The notes below the pieces were generated by a model. That model was not told the DNA's origin. It did no database searches and saw only the letters and a list, made by a program, of their open reading frames with translations. A program made the position numbers and the translations under genes. From positions 1 to 64,000 of the forward strand of contig CAMBZB010000008.1 in the NCBI GenBank assembly GCA_945872245.1: a stretch of 64,000 bases of DNA, in the 5' to 3' direction. Positions 37,533-46,213 of the stretch are shown here, piece after piece (the stretch's first letter is position 1; each line of letters opens with the position of its first letter). Source of the stretch: Flavobacterium psychrophilum (GTDB lineage Bacteria; Bacteroidota; Bacteroidia; Flavobacteriales; Flavobacteriaceae).

Positions 37533-38129
37533 TTAATCCTTATTCGTTCTAATAATAAAAGCATAAGTTCCAGTAACCGGTTTAATAACATCTGGGGTCG
37601 ATGGCAAATAGGTTTTCATTTCATAAACACCTTTAATTTTAAAAACGGCATATTGAGCTTCACTTTTAATATATTTTATTTCAGTTACCTGATTATATTC
37701 CGTTGTAGAAAAACCAGCTTTGCTTATTAGTTTTTTTGATAAATCGTCAAGCGAACTTTCGTTTAATGGCAATTTTTGAGATAGTTGAAAAGGCTCTTCG
37801 TTATAACCATATTCCATAATTTTATACTTTTTATATGTTCGAGGTCGAACCATTTCTGAACTATCTTTGGGGTAAGTAAGCCAAAACGCTTCTTTGGTAG
37901 ATGCAGAAAAAGCAGAAACACTAGATGTTGTATCGTTAACAAAGGCAGGATAAAGATTTAAAAGAGTGCAATCAATCTTGCGCTCCCAATCGGGGGTTTT
38001 GAAGGCAAAGTGCAAATCAAGAGCGGCAGGATTTGTACTTTCTGCATCTTTGTTTTCATCTGTTGTACATGAAGTTAGTAATAGCAATATAACGACTAGA
38101 ATGGTGATTTGAGTTTTCATGGTTTTCAT
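37533..38129 (-). CDS. Paralogous lipoprotein, 198-aa family (copy B)
   Basis: Lipoprotein signal with lipobox LLTSC (C21 from ATG 38129; ATG 38120 is also possible). The mature domain begins NPAALDLHFAFKTPDWERK and is nearly identical in outline to the 198-aa protein at 39851-40447; long blocks match exactly, such as RPRTYKKYKIMEYGYNEEPF, and similarity is visible even in the DNA near the stop codon. Single-domain, beta-rich by appearance. Function unknown. It is one half of a duplicated gene pair with the SprB-repeat lipoprotein upstream. Confidence 0.75.
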   Translation of the reverse strand: MKTMKTQITILVVILLLLTSCTTDENKDAESTNPAALDLHFAFKTPDWERKIDCTLLNLYPAFVNDTTSSVSAFSASTKEAFWLTYPKDSSEMVRPRTYKKYKIMEYGYNEEPFQLSQKLPLNESSLDDLSKKLISKAGFSTTEYNQVTEIKYIKSEAQYAVFKIKGVYEMKTYLPSTPDVIKPVTGTYAFIIRTNKD

Positions 38130-38235
38130 AGGGTATTTTTTAAATTAAAAAAACAGGTACATTTATATTTCAAGTTAATTCAGCTGGAGTAAATATCAAA
38201 CCTTATTTTGTCAAATAACGCTTATTAATTTTACA

Positions 38236-38415
38236 TTAACAATACCTATAAATGGGTGTTTTTTGAGCAGTAATAGTGTGTGTTGCAGTATTATTTAACA
38301 AGAGCTCTCCATTTGGGTAATAAATATTAAAAAATGTACCTGAAATTGTTTCCTTTCTTTGCGCAAAGCAAATACTTGTAATGAATAATAAAACAAGGAG
38401 TGTTTGTTTTTTCAT
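38236..38415 (-). CDS. Small secreted protein (59 aa)
   Basis: A short ORF from ATG 38415 to TAA with a typical Bacteroidetes signal peptide (MKKQTLLVLLFITSICFAQ, cleavage before Q19). The remaining 40 residues (RKETISGTFFNIYYPNG ... PIYRYC) form a short Thr-rich peptide with one Cys at the end. It lies between the two lipoprotein pairs on the same strand. It could be a true small exported protein or the truncated front of a larger secreted gene. No family recognised. Confidence 0.55.
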   Translation of the reverse strand: MKKQTLLVLLFITSICFAQRKETISGTFFNIYYPNGELLLNNTATHTITAQKTPIYRYC

Positions 38416-38470
38416 GTTTTTTAAAATAGAGAGTGCTTGTTATTAGCTTGTTTTATTTATACAAATAAAT

Positions 38471-39745
38471 CTATTGCTTAATGAGTTTTATATCTACACA
38501 ACCACAAGAAGATAATTTCCCATAATTTGGTGAAGATGGTAAGTAACCGGTTGGGCTGCAACCATAATAGAAGTAGGTAAAAGTACAATCTGTATTGTAT
38601 GTAAATGTTCCTTCCGATTTTGAACCATCATTATATAGTAAGACAGACCGCCCTCCTTCATATAACGTTAAGGTAGGGGACTCCGCAGATTGCGCTGGAC
38701 TACCGTCTGGGTTGGGATAGCAAGTATTATACGTCGAAAGCGTCCAATTTCCTATAATATCTTGCTCATTGAGACAGTATGAAATTTTTATTTCAACACT
38801 CGAAGATAACGAACACCCATTACCATCCGTCACAGTAACGCTGTATGTACCTGATTTTGAAAAAACAGCATAATCTCCAACTTGTCCATCACTCCATTTA
38901 TAGTTATATCTACCTACCCCTCCAATACCATTTGCTGTAACACTCGCTATGCCATTAGTTATTTTCGGGTCGCTAATTGTCATTGCAAGTGTAGATGTAT
39001 TGCAATCGAAAGGTTCTTCAATAGCATCATCTATTACTTTTTGTTCGTCTTGATTGATAGGATTTTCTTCTAATGGTACTTTGATTGGTTCCGGATTTTT
39101 ATCGGCTACTTTATTGTTGTAATTTGACAATTCCTTTATTGATTGTTTAGCATTTTCCCAATTCCTAATTGCATTATTTTTTGCTTCTGATACAGATTCT
39201 TCTATTGCTTCTTTGACTCCTGACAAACCAAGTGAGTTAATCCAATAATTAAAATCAATTAATGAATTGTCAATATCTTCAGTACCGTCTTCATTTGTGT
39301 TGGATGAATTATACCTCCCTGCAGGAATTGGCAATGTAATGTAAAAGTATGTAGTTTTTATTTTGTTTTTTGTTCCTACAAATTCAAATTGATGAACAGA
39401 AACAGTATTATTTTTAATCACATACAGCAAGCCTCCCAATTCAGGCTTGTCTAATTCATAAACACGTATAGAGTCTAAAGTTTTATTAATTTTTGTAATT
39501 GTTTTTACCCCAGTTGTTTTGCTAACAAATAAATTTGTGTTTATGGTTAAGTCTGTTTCAGTACCTGTCCCAAAAAACGAACTCGTTCCTGTTGCACTCA
39601 CTGTTCGTAGAAGTAAATCATTTTCGTAAACTGATTTTGAGTTATAATAACCCGTAAAATTGGATGATTCAGCCTCTTCCTTAACACAAGAGTTGGAAAA
39701 TAAAGCAGTAATAACTGCAAATAATAAAATGGATATTTTTTTCAT
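38471..39745 (-). CDS. SprB-repeat lipoprotein (424 aa)
   Basis: Lipobox FSNSC, lipid cysteine C20. An N-terminal domain (25-165) resembles that of the 586-aa neighbour at 40487. A charged helical linker (about 170-240, EAIEESVSEAKNNAIRNWEN) follows. Then one SprB-type repeat (about 250-325: SDGQVGDYAVFSKSGTYSVTVTDGNGC) and a lipocalin-like C-terminal domain (DIIGNWTLSTYNTCYP to the end). Probably exposed at the outer membrane surface. SprB repeats are known from gliding adhesins and other flavobacterial surface proteins; a role in adhesion is inference. Paired with the 198-aa lipoprotein copy B downstream. Confidence 0.75.
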   Translation of the reverse strand: MKKISILLFAVITALFSNSCVKEEAESSNFTGYYNSKSVYENDLLLRTVSATGTSSFFGTGTETDLTINTNLFVSKTTGVKTITKINKTLDSIRVYELDKPELGGLLYVIKNNTVSVHQFEFVGTKNKIKTTYFYITLPIPAGRYNSSNTNEDGTEDIDNSLIDFNYWINSLGLSGVKEAIEESVSEAKNNAIRNWENAKQSIKELSNYNNKVADKNPEPIKVPLEENPINQDEQKVIDDAIEEPFDCNTSTLAMTISDPKITNGIASVTANGIGGVGRYNYKWSDGQVGDYAVFSKSGTYSVTVTDGNGCSLSSSVEIKISYCLNEQDIIGNWTLSTYNTCYPNPDGSPAQSAESPTLTLYEGGRSVLLYNDGSKSEGTFTYNTDCTFTYFYYGCSPTGYLPSSPNYGKLSSCGCVDIKLIKQ

Positions 39746-39850
39746 GATGAATTGGTTTTATTTTTTAATTGTTAATTTTTACAGCTTTTTTTAAGTGTAT
39801 CTGTTAATTTTTTAGAATATAGTTAGCCAACTATTAGCTATGTTTTATAG

Positions 39851-40447
39851 TTAATCCTTACTCGTTCTAATAATAAAAGCATAAGTACCCGATACGGGTA
39901 TGATAACATCAGTTGCTTGGGGCAAAAAGGTATTCATTTCGTAAGCGCATTTAATTTTAAAAACGGCATATTGCGATTCACTTTTAATGTATTTTATTTC
40001 GGTTACCTGATTGTATTCTGATACCGAAAATCCAGCTTTACTAACTAGTGTTTTTGATGAATTACCAAGCGAACTTGCGTCTAAAGGCAGTACTTGCGAG
40101 AATTGAAAAGGCTCTTCATTATAACCATATTCCATAATTTTATACTTTTTATACGTTCGGGGACGTACTATTTCTGAACTATCTTTGGGATAGGTGAACC
40201 AAAAAGATTCTTTGGTAGAAGCGGAAGTTGCACTGACACTCGATGTAGTATCGTTAACAAAGCTAGGGTAAAGATCTAAAAGAGTGCAGTCAATTTTTCG
40301 CTCCCAATCTGGGGTTTTGAAAGCAAAGTGCAAATCAAGAGAGGCAGGATTGGAACTGTCGGAATCTTTATTTTCATCTGCTGAACAAGATGTTAGTATT
40401 GTAGAAATAATGATTAGATAGGTACTTAAAGTATTAATGGTATTCAT
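39851..40447 (-). CDS. Paralogous lipoprotein, 198-aa family (copy A)
   Basis: Lipobox ILTSC, C21. About four fifths of the mature residues match copy B at 37533 by eye (LDLHFAFKTPDWERKIDCTL, VSASKEF-type variants, TYAFIIRTSKD at the end). Unlike copy B it has a second Cys in FKIKCAYEMN. The two copies lie about 2.3 kb apart, each following an SprB-repeat lipoprotein, so a two-gene unit was duplicated. Function unknown. Confidence 0.75.
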   Translation of the reverse strand: MNTINTLSTYLIIISTILTSCSADENKDSDSSNPASLDLHFAFKTPDWERKIDCTLLDLYPSFVNDTTSSVSATSASTKESFWFTYPKDSSEIVRPRTYKKYKIMEYGYNEEPFQFSQVLPLDASSLGNSSKTLVSKAGFSVSEYNQVTEIKYIKSESQYAVFKIKCAYEMNTFLPQATDVIIPVSGTYAFIIRTSKD

Positions 40448-40486
40448 TGTTAGTTTTTTGGTTTTTTAAAAATCATTTTTTTAAAA

Positions 40487-42247
40487 TTACTGTTTAATTA
40501 ATTCACGATCTAGACCGTTGTTAGATGCTCCAATACTTTCACCAATCAATTTGTTAGGAGTGCTACTATTATAACTAAAATAAAAATGTATATTCCAATA
40601 AGTATGTTTAATACTTAGTTTCAGGTTAGAAATGTCAAAACTTGGCACATATAAAAAATCATTGTCTCCAGCATATGTTTCTGGTAGACCATATCCAGGT
40701 CTATCTTGGAAATTTATTAACTCTGATCCAGCTAGACTGGTCCTTGTTTCATTCGTATAAGTGTTTAATCTCCAAAAACCAGTTAATATAAAATCAATCG
40801 AAAAACTACTTACTTTTTCACAACCAACAGCATCAGTCACTTTTAATTCATAAATACCAACCGGTAAATTTGAAACTGATTGAGAAACTGCACCATTACT
40901 CCATAAATATTTGTAAGGTGCAATCCCTCCACTAACAGTTGCAGAAGCATTATTATTTGTAGTTGTTACCGAAGCCGCTAGTGATGAAGTGTTGCAATTA
41001 ATCGCAATTGAAAATTTATTTACTTTTTCACATCCAACAGCATCAGTCACTTTTAATTCATAATTTCCTTCAAGTAAATTTGAAACAGATTGAGAAACCT
41101 CACCGTTACTCCATAAATATTTATAAGGCGCCATCCCTCCACTAACAGTTGCAGAAGCATTGTTACTATTTACCTCCACAGTTAATTTCAAACTGGTATT
41201 TGAGCAATCAATTTCCCTCTTTAGTGATACAAGCTTATAACTCAAACAACCATTGGCATCTTTTATACCAACCACATAACTACCGTCTTTATATTGATTA
41301 GGAAACACTTGACTTTGTTGAAAACCTGAACTTACCATATAAGTGTATGGAGATTGTCCGCCTACAACTTCAGTTATCATGATGCTTCCTTCAAAATCCA
41401 TAGAGGCTCTAAAAGTCATGTTAGTATTAACGCAACTTGATATTTGCAAGTTTTGTGTGGGATTACTTGTAGCAGTAACTGGATTGATGATTGGTGTTTT
41501 TGATGGAGGAGGTAAATTTGAAGGGGTATAAGTTGCAGCACCCGCAAGATTAGATATACAAAAAACAGCAACTCCTACAGCTGCATAAGTTACGATTTGT
41601 GTTGCTAGTACACCAGCTATAATAGGAGCTGCAGCAGCAGATAACGTAAAGGTACCAGCCACTAATCCAACAGTTTCAGCAACTGCTAATCCAGTACCTA
41701 GGGCTAACGCACCTTCTAGAAAGGTTGGTAACGCAATTTTTTTACTGGCATAAAATGGATTTTCAGTGACAACTCCATTGTTGTTCTCTATTTGTGACGC
41801 ATAAATTAAGTTGGATGTTTCTGTTATCCAATTGTAATTATAATAAGAAACATTAATATTCTTTGAATTATCAATATAATCTAATTTCATAATAATAGGC
41901 GATTTCACTCCTTTTACAGAAAAGTAGGACGATGCCAATCTATTGGTCAAAGGGTCTATAATTAAATTAACTATAGTATCGTTATTTGCTTTTTGATACG
42001 TTAATGTTCTTATTTCACTAGGATTGTTTTCGGAATCAAAAGCTCCATAAAAATTTAATGTTCCTTTCGAGTCTGTATTTTGAGCTTGCAATGCATCGGC
42101 ATTTGCATCTCCAGTCGGGTTTTTATAAACCGTAAATGCAGTTGTTGTAGGTTCATTAACTTTGGACTCTTCTTTAGAGCAAGAATTAAAAATTACTGTT
42201 GTGATAACTGTAAATAATAAAAGCGATAGTTTTTTCATGTTTTTCAT
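40487..42247 (-). CDS. SprB-repeat lipoprotein with internal hydrophobic domain (586 aa)
   Basis: Lipobox IFNSC, C23 (a second in-frame ATG at 42238 is possible). After an N-terminal domain similar to the 424-aa neighbour, residues about 172-238 form a long Ala/Gly-rich hydrophobic stretch (LEGALALGTGLAVAETVGLV ... AVGVAVFCISNLAGA), like a glycine-zipper helical hairpin and odd for an outer membrane lipoprotein. Three SprB-like segments follow, the last two nearly identical (GG-APYKYLWSNG-VSQSVSNL; 70-residue period). The end is a short beta domain. Followed 39 nt later by copy A of the 198-aa lipoprotein. Confidence 0.75.
   Translation of the reverse strand: MKNMKKLSLLLFTVITTVIFNSCSKEESKVNEPTTTAFTVYKNPTGDANADALQAQNTDSKGTLNFYGAFDSENNPSEIRTLTYQKANNDTIVNLIIDPLTNRLASSYFSVKGVKSPIIMKLDYIDNSKNINVSYYNYNWITETSNLIYASQIENNNGVVTENPFYASKKIALPTFLEGALALGTGLAVAETVGLVAGTFTLSAAAAPIIAGVLATQIVTYAAVGVAVFCISNLAGAATYTPSNLPPPSKTPIINPVTATSNPTQNLQISSCVNTNMTFRASMDFEGSIMITEVVGGQSPYTYMVSSGFQQSQVFPNQYKDGSYVVGIKDANGCLSYKLVSLKREIDCSNTSLKLTVEVNSNNASATVSGGMAPYKYLWSNGEVSQSVSNLLEGNYELKVTDAVGCEKVNKFSIAINCNTSSLAASVTTTNNNASATVSGGIAPYKYLWSNGAVSQSVSNLPVGIYELKVTDAVGCEKVSSFSIDFILTGFWRLNTYTNETRTSLAGSELINFQDRPGYGLPETYAGDNDFLYVPSFDISNLKLSIKHTYWNIHFYFSYNSSTPNKLIGESIGASNNGLDRELIKQ
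40811..40950 (-). repeat. SprB repeat unit, DNA-level tandem copy 1
   Basis: A 140-nt segment nearly identical to 41021-41160 (period 210 nt, 70 codons). It encodes the YKYLWSNG ... LKVTDAVGCEKV unit. Confidence 0.75.
41021..41160 (-). repeat. SprB repeat unit, DNA-level tandem copy 2
   Basis: Near-identical partner of 40811-40950; synonymous differences are few, so the duplication or gene conversion is recent. Confidence 0.75.
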
Positions 42248-42431
42248 TTTAGTTTTTTAGTAATTAATTAGAATTTTTTGAATTGATTGGATTGTTCGTG
42301 AAAAAAGAATGTGATCGTCGCAAATAATGATGTTTTTAGGCATAAATAATAGTTTTTTTCTAAATTATAAGTTGTGAATATATGAAAATTTATTACCTAA
42401 TATTTTATTTATTATTTTTTAAAATAATTTG

Positions 42432-45400
42432 CTAGAGAGATTCTCTCTCAATCCACAACCTGGCATTCACAAAAGCTTCGTGCCACGGTGAAACTTCGTC
42501 GTTTCGGTCTTTTGGATAATTGGCCCAGTTCCATTGGAACGTGGAACGCTCGATATGTGGCATCATCACCAAATGACGGCCAGTTGTATCACATAGCATT
42601 GCGGTATTATAATCGGAACCATTCGGATTGGCAGGATAGCTATCGTAACCGTATTTTCCAACGATGTTGTAGTTTTCTTCTCCCATTGGCAAATGGAATT
42701 TTCCTTCACCGTGCGAAACCCAAACGCCCAAAGTGTTTCCAGCCAATGAAGACAACATCACTGATTTGTTTTCTTGAATCTTCACCGATGTAAAAATACT
42801 TTCGTGTTTGTGACTGTCGTTGTGCAACATTTTTCCATGCACTTCGTGTTCCGGATTGATTTTTTCCAATTCCATCAACAACTGGCAACCATTACATATT
42901 CCAACAGACAAGGTATCTTCTCTTTTGAAGAAATTATCCAAACTTGTTTTTGCTTTATCATTGTATAAAAAGGCTCCGGCCCAACCTTTGGCTGAACCCA
43001 AAACATCCGAATTCGAGAATCCACCAACCGCTCCAATGAATTGAATGTCTTCTAGATTTTCACGTCCCGAAATCAAATCGGTCATGTGAACGTCTTTTAC
43101 GTCAAATCCTGCCAAGTACATCGCATTGGCCATTTCCCGTTCGGAATTACTTCCTTTTTCACGTATGATAGCTGCTTTTGGACGAGGTTTTGAATTATCG
43201 ATTACAGGTGCTTTTCCTGTGAAATGAGATGGAAAAGTATAATTTAAAGCTTGGTTTTTATAGTTGTCGAAACGCGCTTTTGCCATTCCGTTTTTGGCTT
43301 GTTTTTGGTCGAGTAGGAAAGAAGTTTTAAACCAAATGTCTCGGTGCTTGGCAATGTCTAATTTATAACTTCCAAATTCCAAAGTTGCTTCATTTGTAAC
43401 GCTTCCTAATTTGTAGAAAGAAACTCCTTTGTTTTCCAATGCTCTTTCCACAAAAATATCCTCTTTGGCTTGGAAAACAATAGCAATGTTTTCAGCAAAA
43501 AGATATTTAATGATATCTTTTTCTTCAAAAACAGAAAAGTCAATTTTGGCTCCCAAATTCACGTCGGCAAAACACATTTCTAATAAAGTGGTAATTAGAC
43601 CGCCACTTCCAATGTCGTGCCCTGCAACAATTTGATTGTCCAAAATCAATTCTTGAATCGTGTTGAAAGCTTTTTTAAAGAATGCGGCATCTTTAATAGT
43701 TGGTGCTTCGTTTCCAATCGTATTCAGAATTTGAGAAAATGATGAACCTCCCAATTTATATTCGTCTTGCGACAAATTGATATAATAAATAGAACCAACT
43801 GTCATCCCATCGCTTTGGGATCTCAAAACAGGTTCCACCACTTTTCTAATATCAGTGCAATTTCCACCAGCCGAAATAATTACCGTTCCTGGCGCAATTA
43901 CTTCGTCGTTTGGATATTTTTGTTTCATAGAAAGCGAATCTTTTCCAGTTGGAATGTTGATTCCCAATTCTATGGCGAATTCCGAACAAGCTTCAACGGC
44001 AGCATACAAACGAGCGTCTTCTCCTTCGTTTTTACACGCCCACATCCAATTAGCAGATAATGAAATCCCTTTCATTCCTTCTTTTATGGGAGCCCAAACA
44101 ATATTGGATAAAGACTCGGCAATGGCTGTTCTGGTTCCTGCAACTGGATCAATTAATGAGGCAATAGGCGAGTGCCCAATCGAGGTCGCAATTCCTTCTT
44201 TTCCTGTATAATCAAGAGCCACCACACCACAATTGTTCAAGGGCAATTGCAATGGGCCTGTACATTGTTGTTTGGCCACTTTTCCCCCCACGCAACGATC
44301 GACTTTGTTGGTCAACCAGTCTTTGCAAGCAACCGCTTCCAGTTGCAATACTTGCTCTAAATAAGTGGATATGTTTTTTACGTCATATTCCAATGTAGGG
44401 TAGTTGTAATGGATGGTTTTATCTGTCATTACCGTTTTTGGGGAACTTCCGAAGAAATCTTCCAAGGCATAATCCATTGGTTTTAGACCGGTAGTTTTAG
44501 ACTGGAATGTAAAACGGTGATCGGCTGTAACGTCACCCACTTGGTACATTGGCGAACGCTCTCTGTCAGCAATTCGTTGTAAAATATCGATATCTTTTTT
44601 GCCGATTACCAATCCCATTCTTTCTTGGGATTCGTTACCGATGATTTCTTTTGCCGAAAGGGTAGGGTCACCCACAGGCAATTTATCTAAATCGATCAAT
44701 CCTCCTGTTTCTTCCACCAATTCCGAAAGACAGTTCAAGTGTCCGCCCGCTCCGTGATCGTGAATGGAAACGATTGGATTATGGTCACTTTCTACCAAAC
44801 CTCGAATAGCATTGGCAGCGCGTTTTTGCATTTCAGGGTTCGAACGTTGTACCGCATTCAACTCGATTCCAGAACTCATTGCTCCAGTATCGGCAGAAGA
44901 AACAGCTGCACCGCCCATACCAATTCTATAATTTTCGCCACCCAAAATCACAATTTTGTCGCCTTCTTGTGGTTTGTGTTTGATGGCTTGATCCAGTTTT
45001 CCGTAGCCAATTCCGCCCGCTTGCATGATTACTTTGTCATAACCCAACTTGCGCGCCTGCGCTGAGCCTGTCGAAGCGTCGAAGTGTTCGTGTTCGAAAG
45101 TCAAAACGGAACCAGTAATCAACGGTTGTCCAAATTTATTCCCAAAATCAGAAGCTCCGTTCGATGCTTTTATTAAAATATCCATTGGCGTTTGATACAG
45201 CCATTTTCTTTCGGCTACAGCCTCTTCCCAAGGGCGATTTTCTTCCAATCGAGAATAGGAAGTCATGTATACGGCTGTTCCTGCCATTGGCAACGAACCT
45301 TGTCCTCCTGCCAAACGGTCGCGAATTTCTCCTCCAGAACCTGTGGCAGCGCCATTGAAAGGTTCTACCGTTGTTGGAAAATTGTGGGTTTCTGCTTTTA

Positions 45401-46130
45401 AGGATATAACCGAATCAAATTCTTTTATTTCGTAAAAATCAGGCTTATCGGCGGTTTTTGGAGCGAATTGTTGCACACGCGGTCCTTTTACAAATGCCAC
45501 GTTATCTTTGTATGCCGAAACTATGTCGTTTGGATTTTCGGATGATGTTTTTTTGATTAATTTGAAAAGAGATGTTTCTTTTTCCACTCCGTCAATGACA
45601 AAAGTTCCGTTGAAAATTTTGTGACGACAGTGCTCTGAATTGGCTTGGGAAAAAGCAAAAATTTCGGAATCTGTTAATTTTCGTCCTAATTTGGTTGCCA
45701 AATCATCCAAGTATTCCACTTCGTCAGAACTCAAAGACAACCCTTCCGATTTGTTGTAAGCAGCAATATCATCAATATCCAAAATGGCTTCGGGTTGAAT
45801 GTGAATCGTGAAAATATCCTGGTTTAATTCAGAATATTTTTGCGAAAGCATGGGATCAAAATCAAAAGAATCATCTGAAGCTTTATGAAATTCTTCAATT
45901 CGAATGATTCCGGAAATCCCCATATTTTGTGTGATCTCAACAGCATTAGTGCTCCAAGGAGTAACCATTGTGGCGCGAGGGCCAACAAAAAAATCCGACA
46001 ATACGGATTTTTCTATTTTGTAAGAATCGGCAAAAAGCCAGTTGAGTTTTGAAATGTCTTGAGCCGAAAGTAGGTTTTGCGTTTGTACTGCATATACCGT
46101 TTTGCTTTGGTTTTCAAAGAAATGAATCAT
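42432..46130 (-). CDS. purL: Phosphoribosylformylglycinamidine synthase (large single-chain form)
   Basis: 1232 aa, cytoplasmic, purine synthesis step 4 (FGAR to FGAM with glutamine and ATP). The N-terminal PurS-like domain, two AIRS-type ATP-binding halves and the C-terminal class I glutaminase are all present. Landmarks: SEHCRHKIFNGTF, KAETHNFPTTVEPFNGAATG, DRCVGGKVAKQQCTGP, PTGKDSLSMKQKYP and the glutaminase nucleophile in SVGICNGCQLLMELEKINPE, with GEGKFHLP and PHIERSTFQWNWANYP after it. Near residues 346-361 about 12 residues (HFDASTGSAQAR) look inserted and are encoded by a palindromic repeat, yet the frame is kept. Other pur genes are not nearby. Confidence 0.96.
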   Translation of the reverse strand: MIHFFENQSKTVYAVQTQNLLSAQDISKLNWLFADSYKIEKSVLSDFFVGPRATMVTPWSTNAVEITQNMGISGIIRIEEFHKASDDSFDFDPMLSQKYSELNQDIFTIHIQPEAILDIDDIAAYNKSEGLSLSSDEVEYLDDLATKLGRKLTDSEIFAFSQANSEHCRHKIFNGTFVIDGVEKETSLFKLIKKTSSENPNDIVSAYKDNVAFVKGPRVQQFAPKTADKPDFYEIKEFDSVISLKAETHNFPTTVEPFNGAATGSGGEIRDRLAGGQGSLPMAGTAVYMTSYSRLEENRPWEEAVAERKWLYQTPMDILIKASNGASDFGNKFGQPLITGSVLTFEHEHFDASTGSAQARKLGYDKVIMQAGGIGYGKLDQAIKHKPQEGDKIVILGGENYRIGMGGAAVSSADTGAMSSGIELNAVQRSNPEMQKRAANAIRGLVESDHNPIVSIHDHGAGGHLNCLSELVEETGGLIDLDKLPVGDPTLSAKEIIGNESQERMGLVIGKKDIDILQRIADRERSPMYQVGDVTADHRFTFQSKTTGLKPMDYALEDFFGSSPKTVMTDKTIHYNYPTLEYDVKNISTYLEQVLQLEAVACKDWLTNKVDRCVGGKVAKQQCTGPLQLPLNNCGVVALDYTGKEGIATSIGHSPIASLIDPVAGTRTAIAESLSNIVWAPIKEGMKGISLSANWMWACKNEGEDARLYAAVEACSEFAIELGINIPTGKDSLSMKQKYPNDEVIAPGTVIISAGGNCTDIRKVVEPVLRSQSDGMTVGSIYYINLSQDEYKLGGSSFSQILNTIGNEAPTIKDAAFFKKAFNTIQELILDNQIVAGHDIGSGGLITTLLEMCFADVNLGAKIDFSVFEEKDIIKYLFAENIAIVFQAKEDIFVERALENKGVSFYKLGSVTNEATLEFGSYKLDIAKHRDIWFKTSFLLDQKQAKNGMAKARFDNYKNQALNYTFPSHFTGKAPVIDNSKPRPKAAIIREKGSNSEREMANAMYLAGFDVKDVHMTDLISGRENLEDIQFIGAVGGFSNSDVLGSAKGWAGAFLYNDKAKTSLDNFFKREDTLSVGICNGCQLLMELEKINPEHEVHGKMLHNDSHKHESIFTSVKIQENKSVMLSSLAGNTLGVWVSHGEGKFHLPMGEENYNIVGKYGYDSYPANPNGSDYNTAMLCDTTGRHLVMMPHIERSTFQWNWANYPKDRNDEVSPWHEAFVNARLWIERESL
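45051..45085 (-). repeat. Short palindromic repeat inserted in frame in purL
   Basis: GC-rich segment containing CTTCGACAGGCTCAG (minus strand), a motif I remember as a dispersed palindromic repeat of Flavobacteria and other marine bacteria. It encodes the extra residues between FEHEHF and KLGYDKVIM. Its base composition contrasts with the surrounding gene. Confidence 0.55.
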
Positions 46131-46213
46131 TATAATGGAGTGGTTAATATTGTTTTTGCAAATTTAGTTTAAAAAGTTAGTAAGAGCAAAAAATACAATA
46201 ACTAACACCCTAA

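Noticed and set aside
44739..45065. Plus-strand ORF of 108 aa inside purL
   Set aside because: Antisense shadow of a conserved PurL region.
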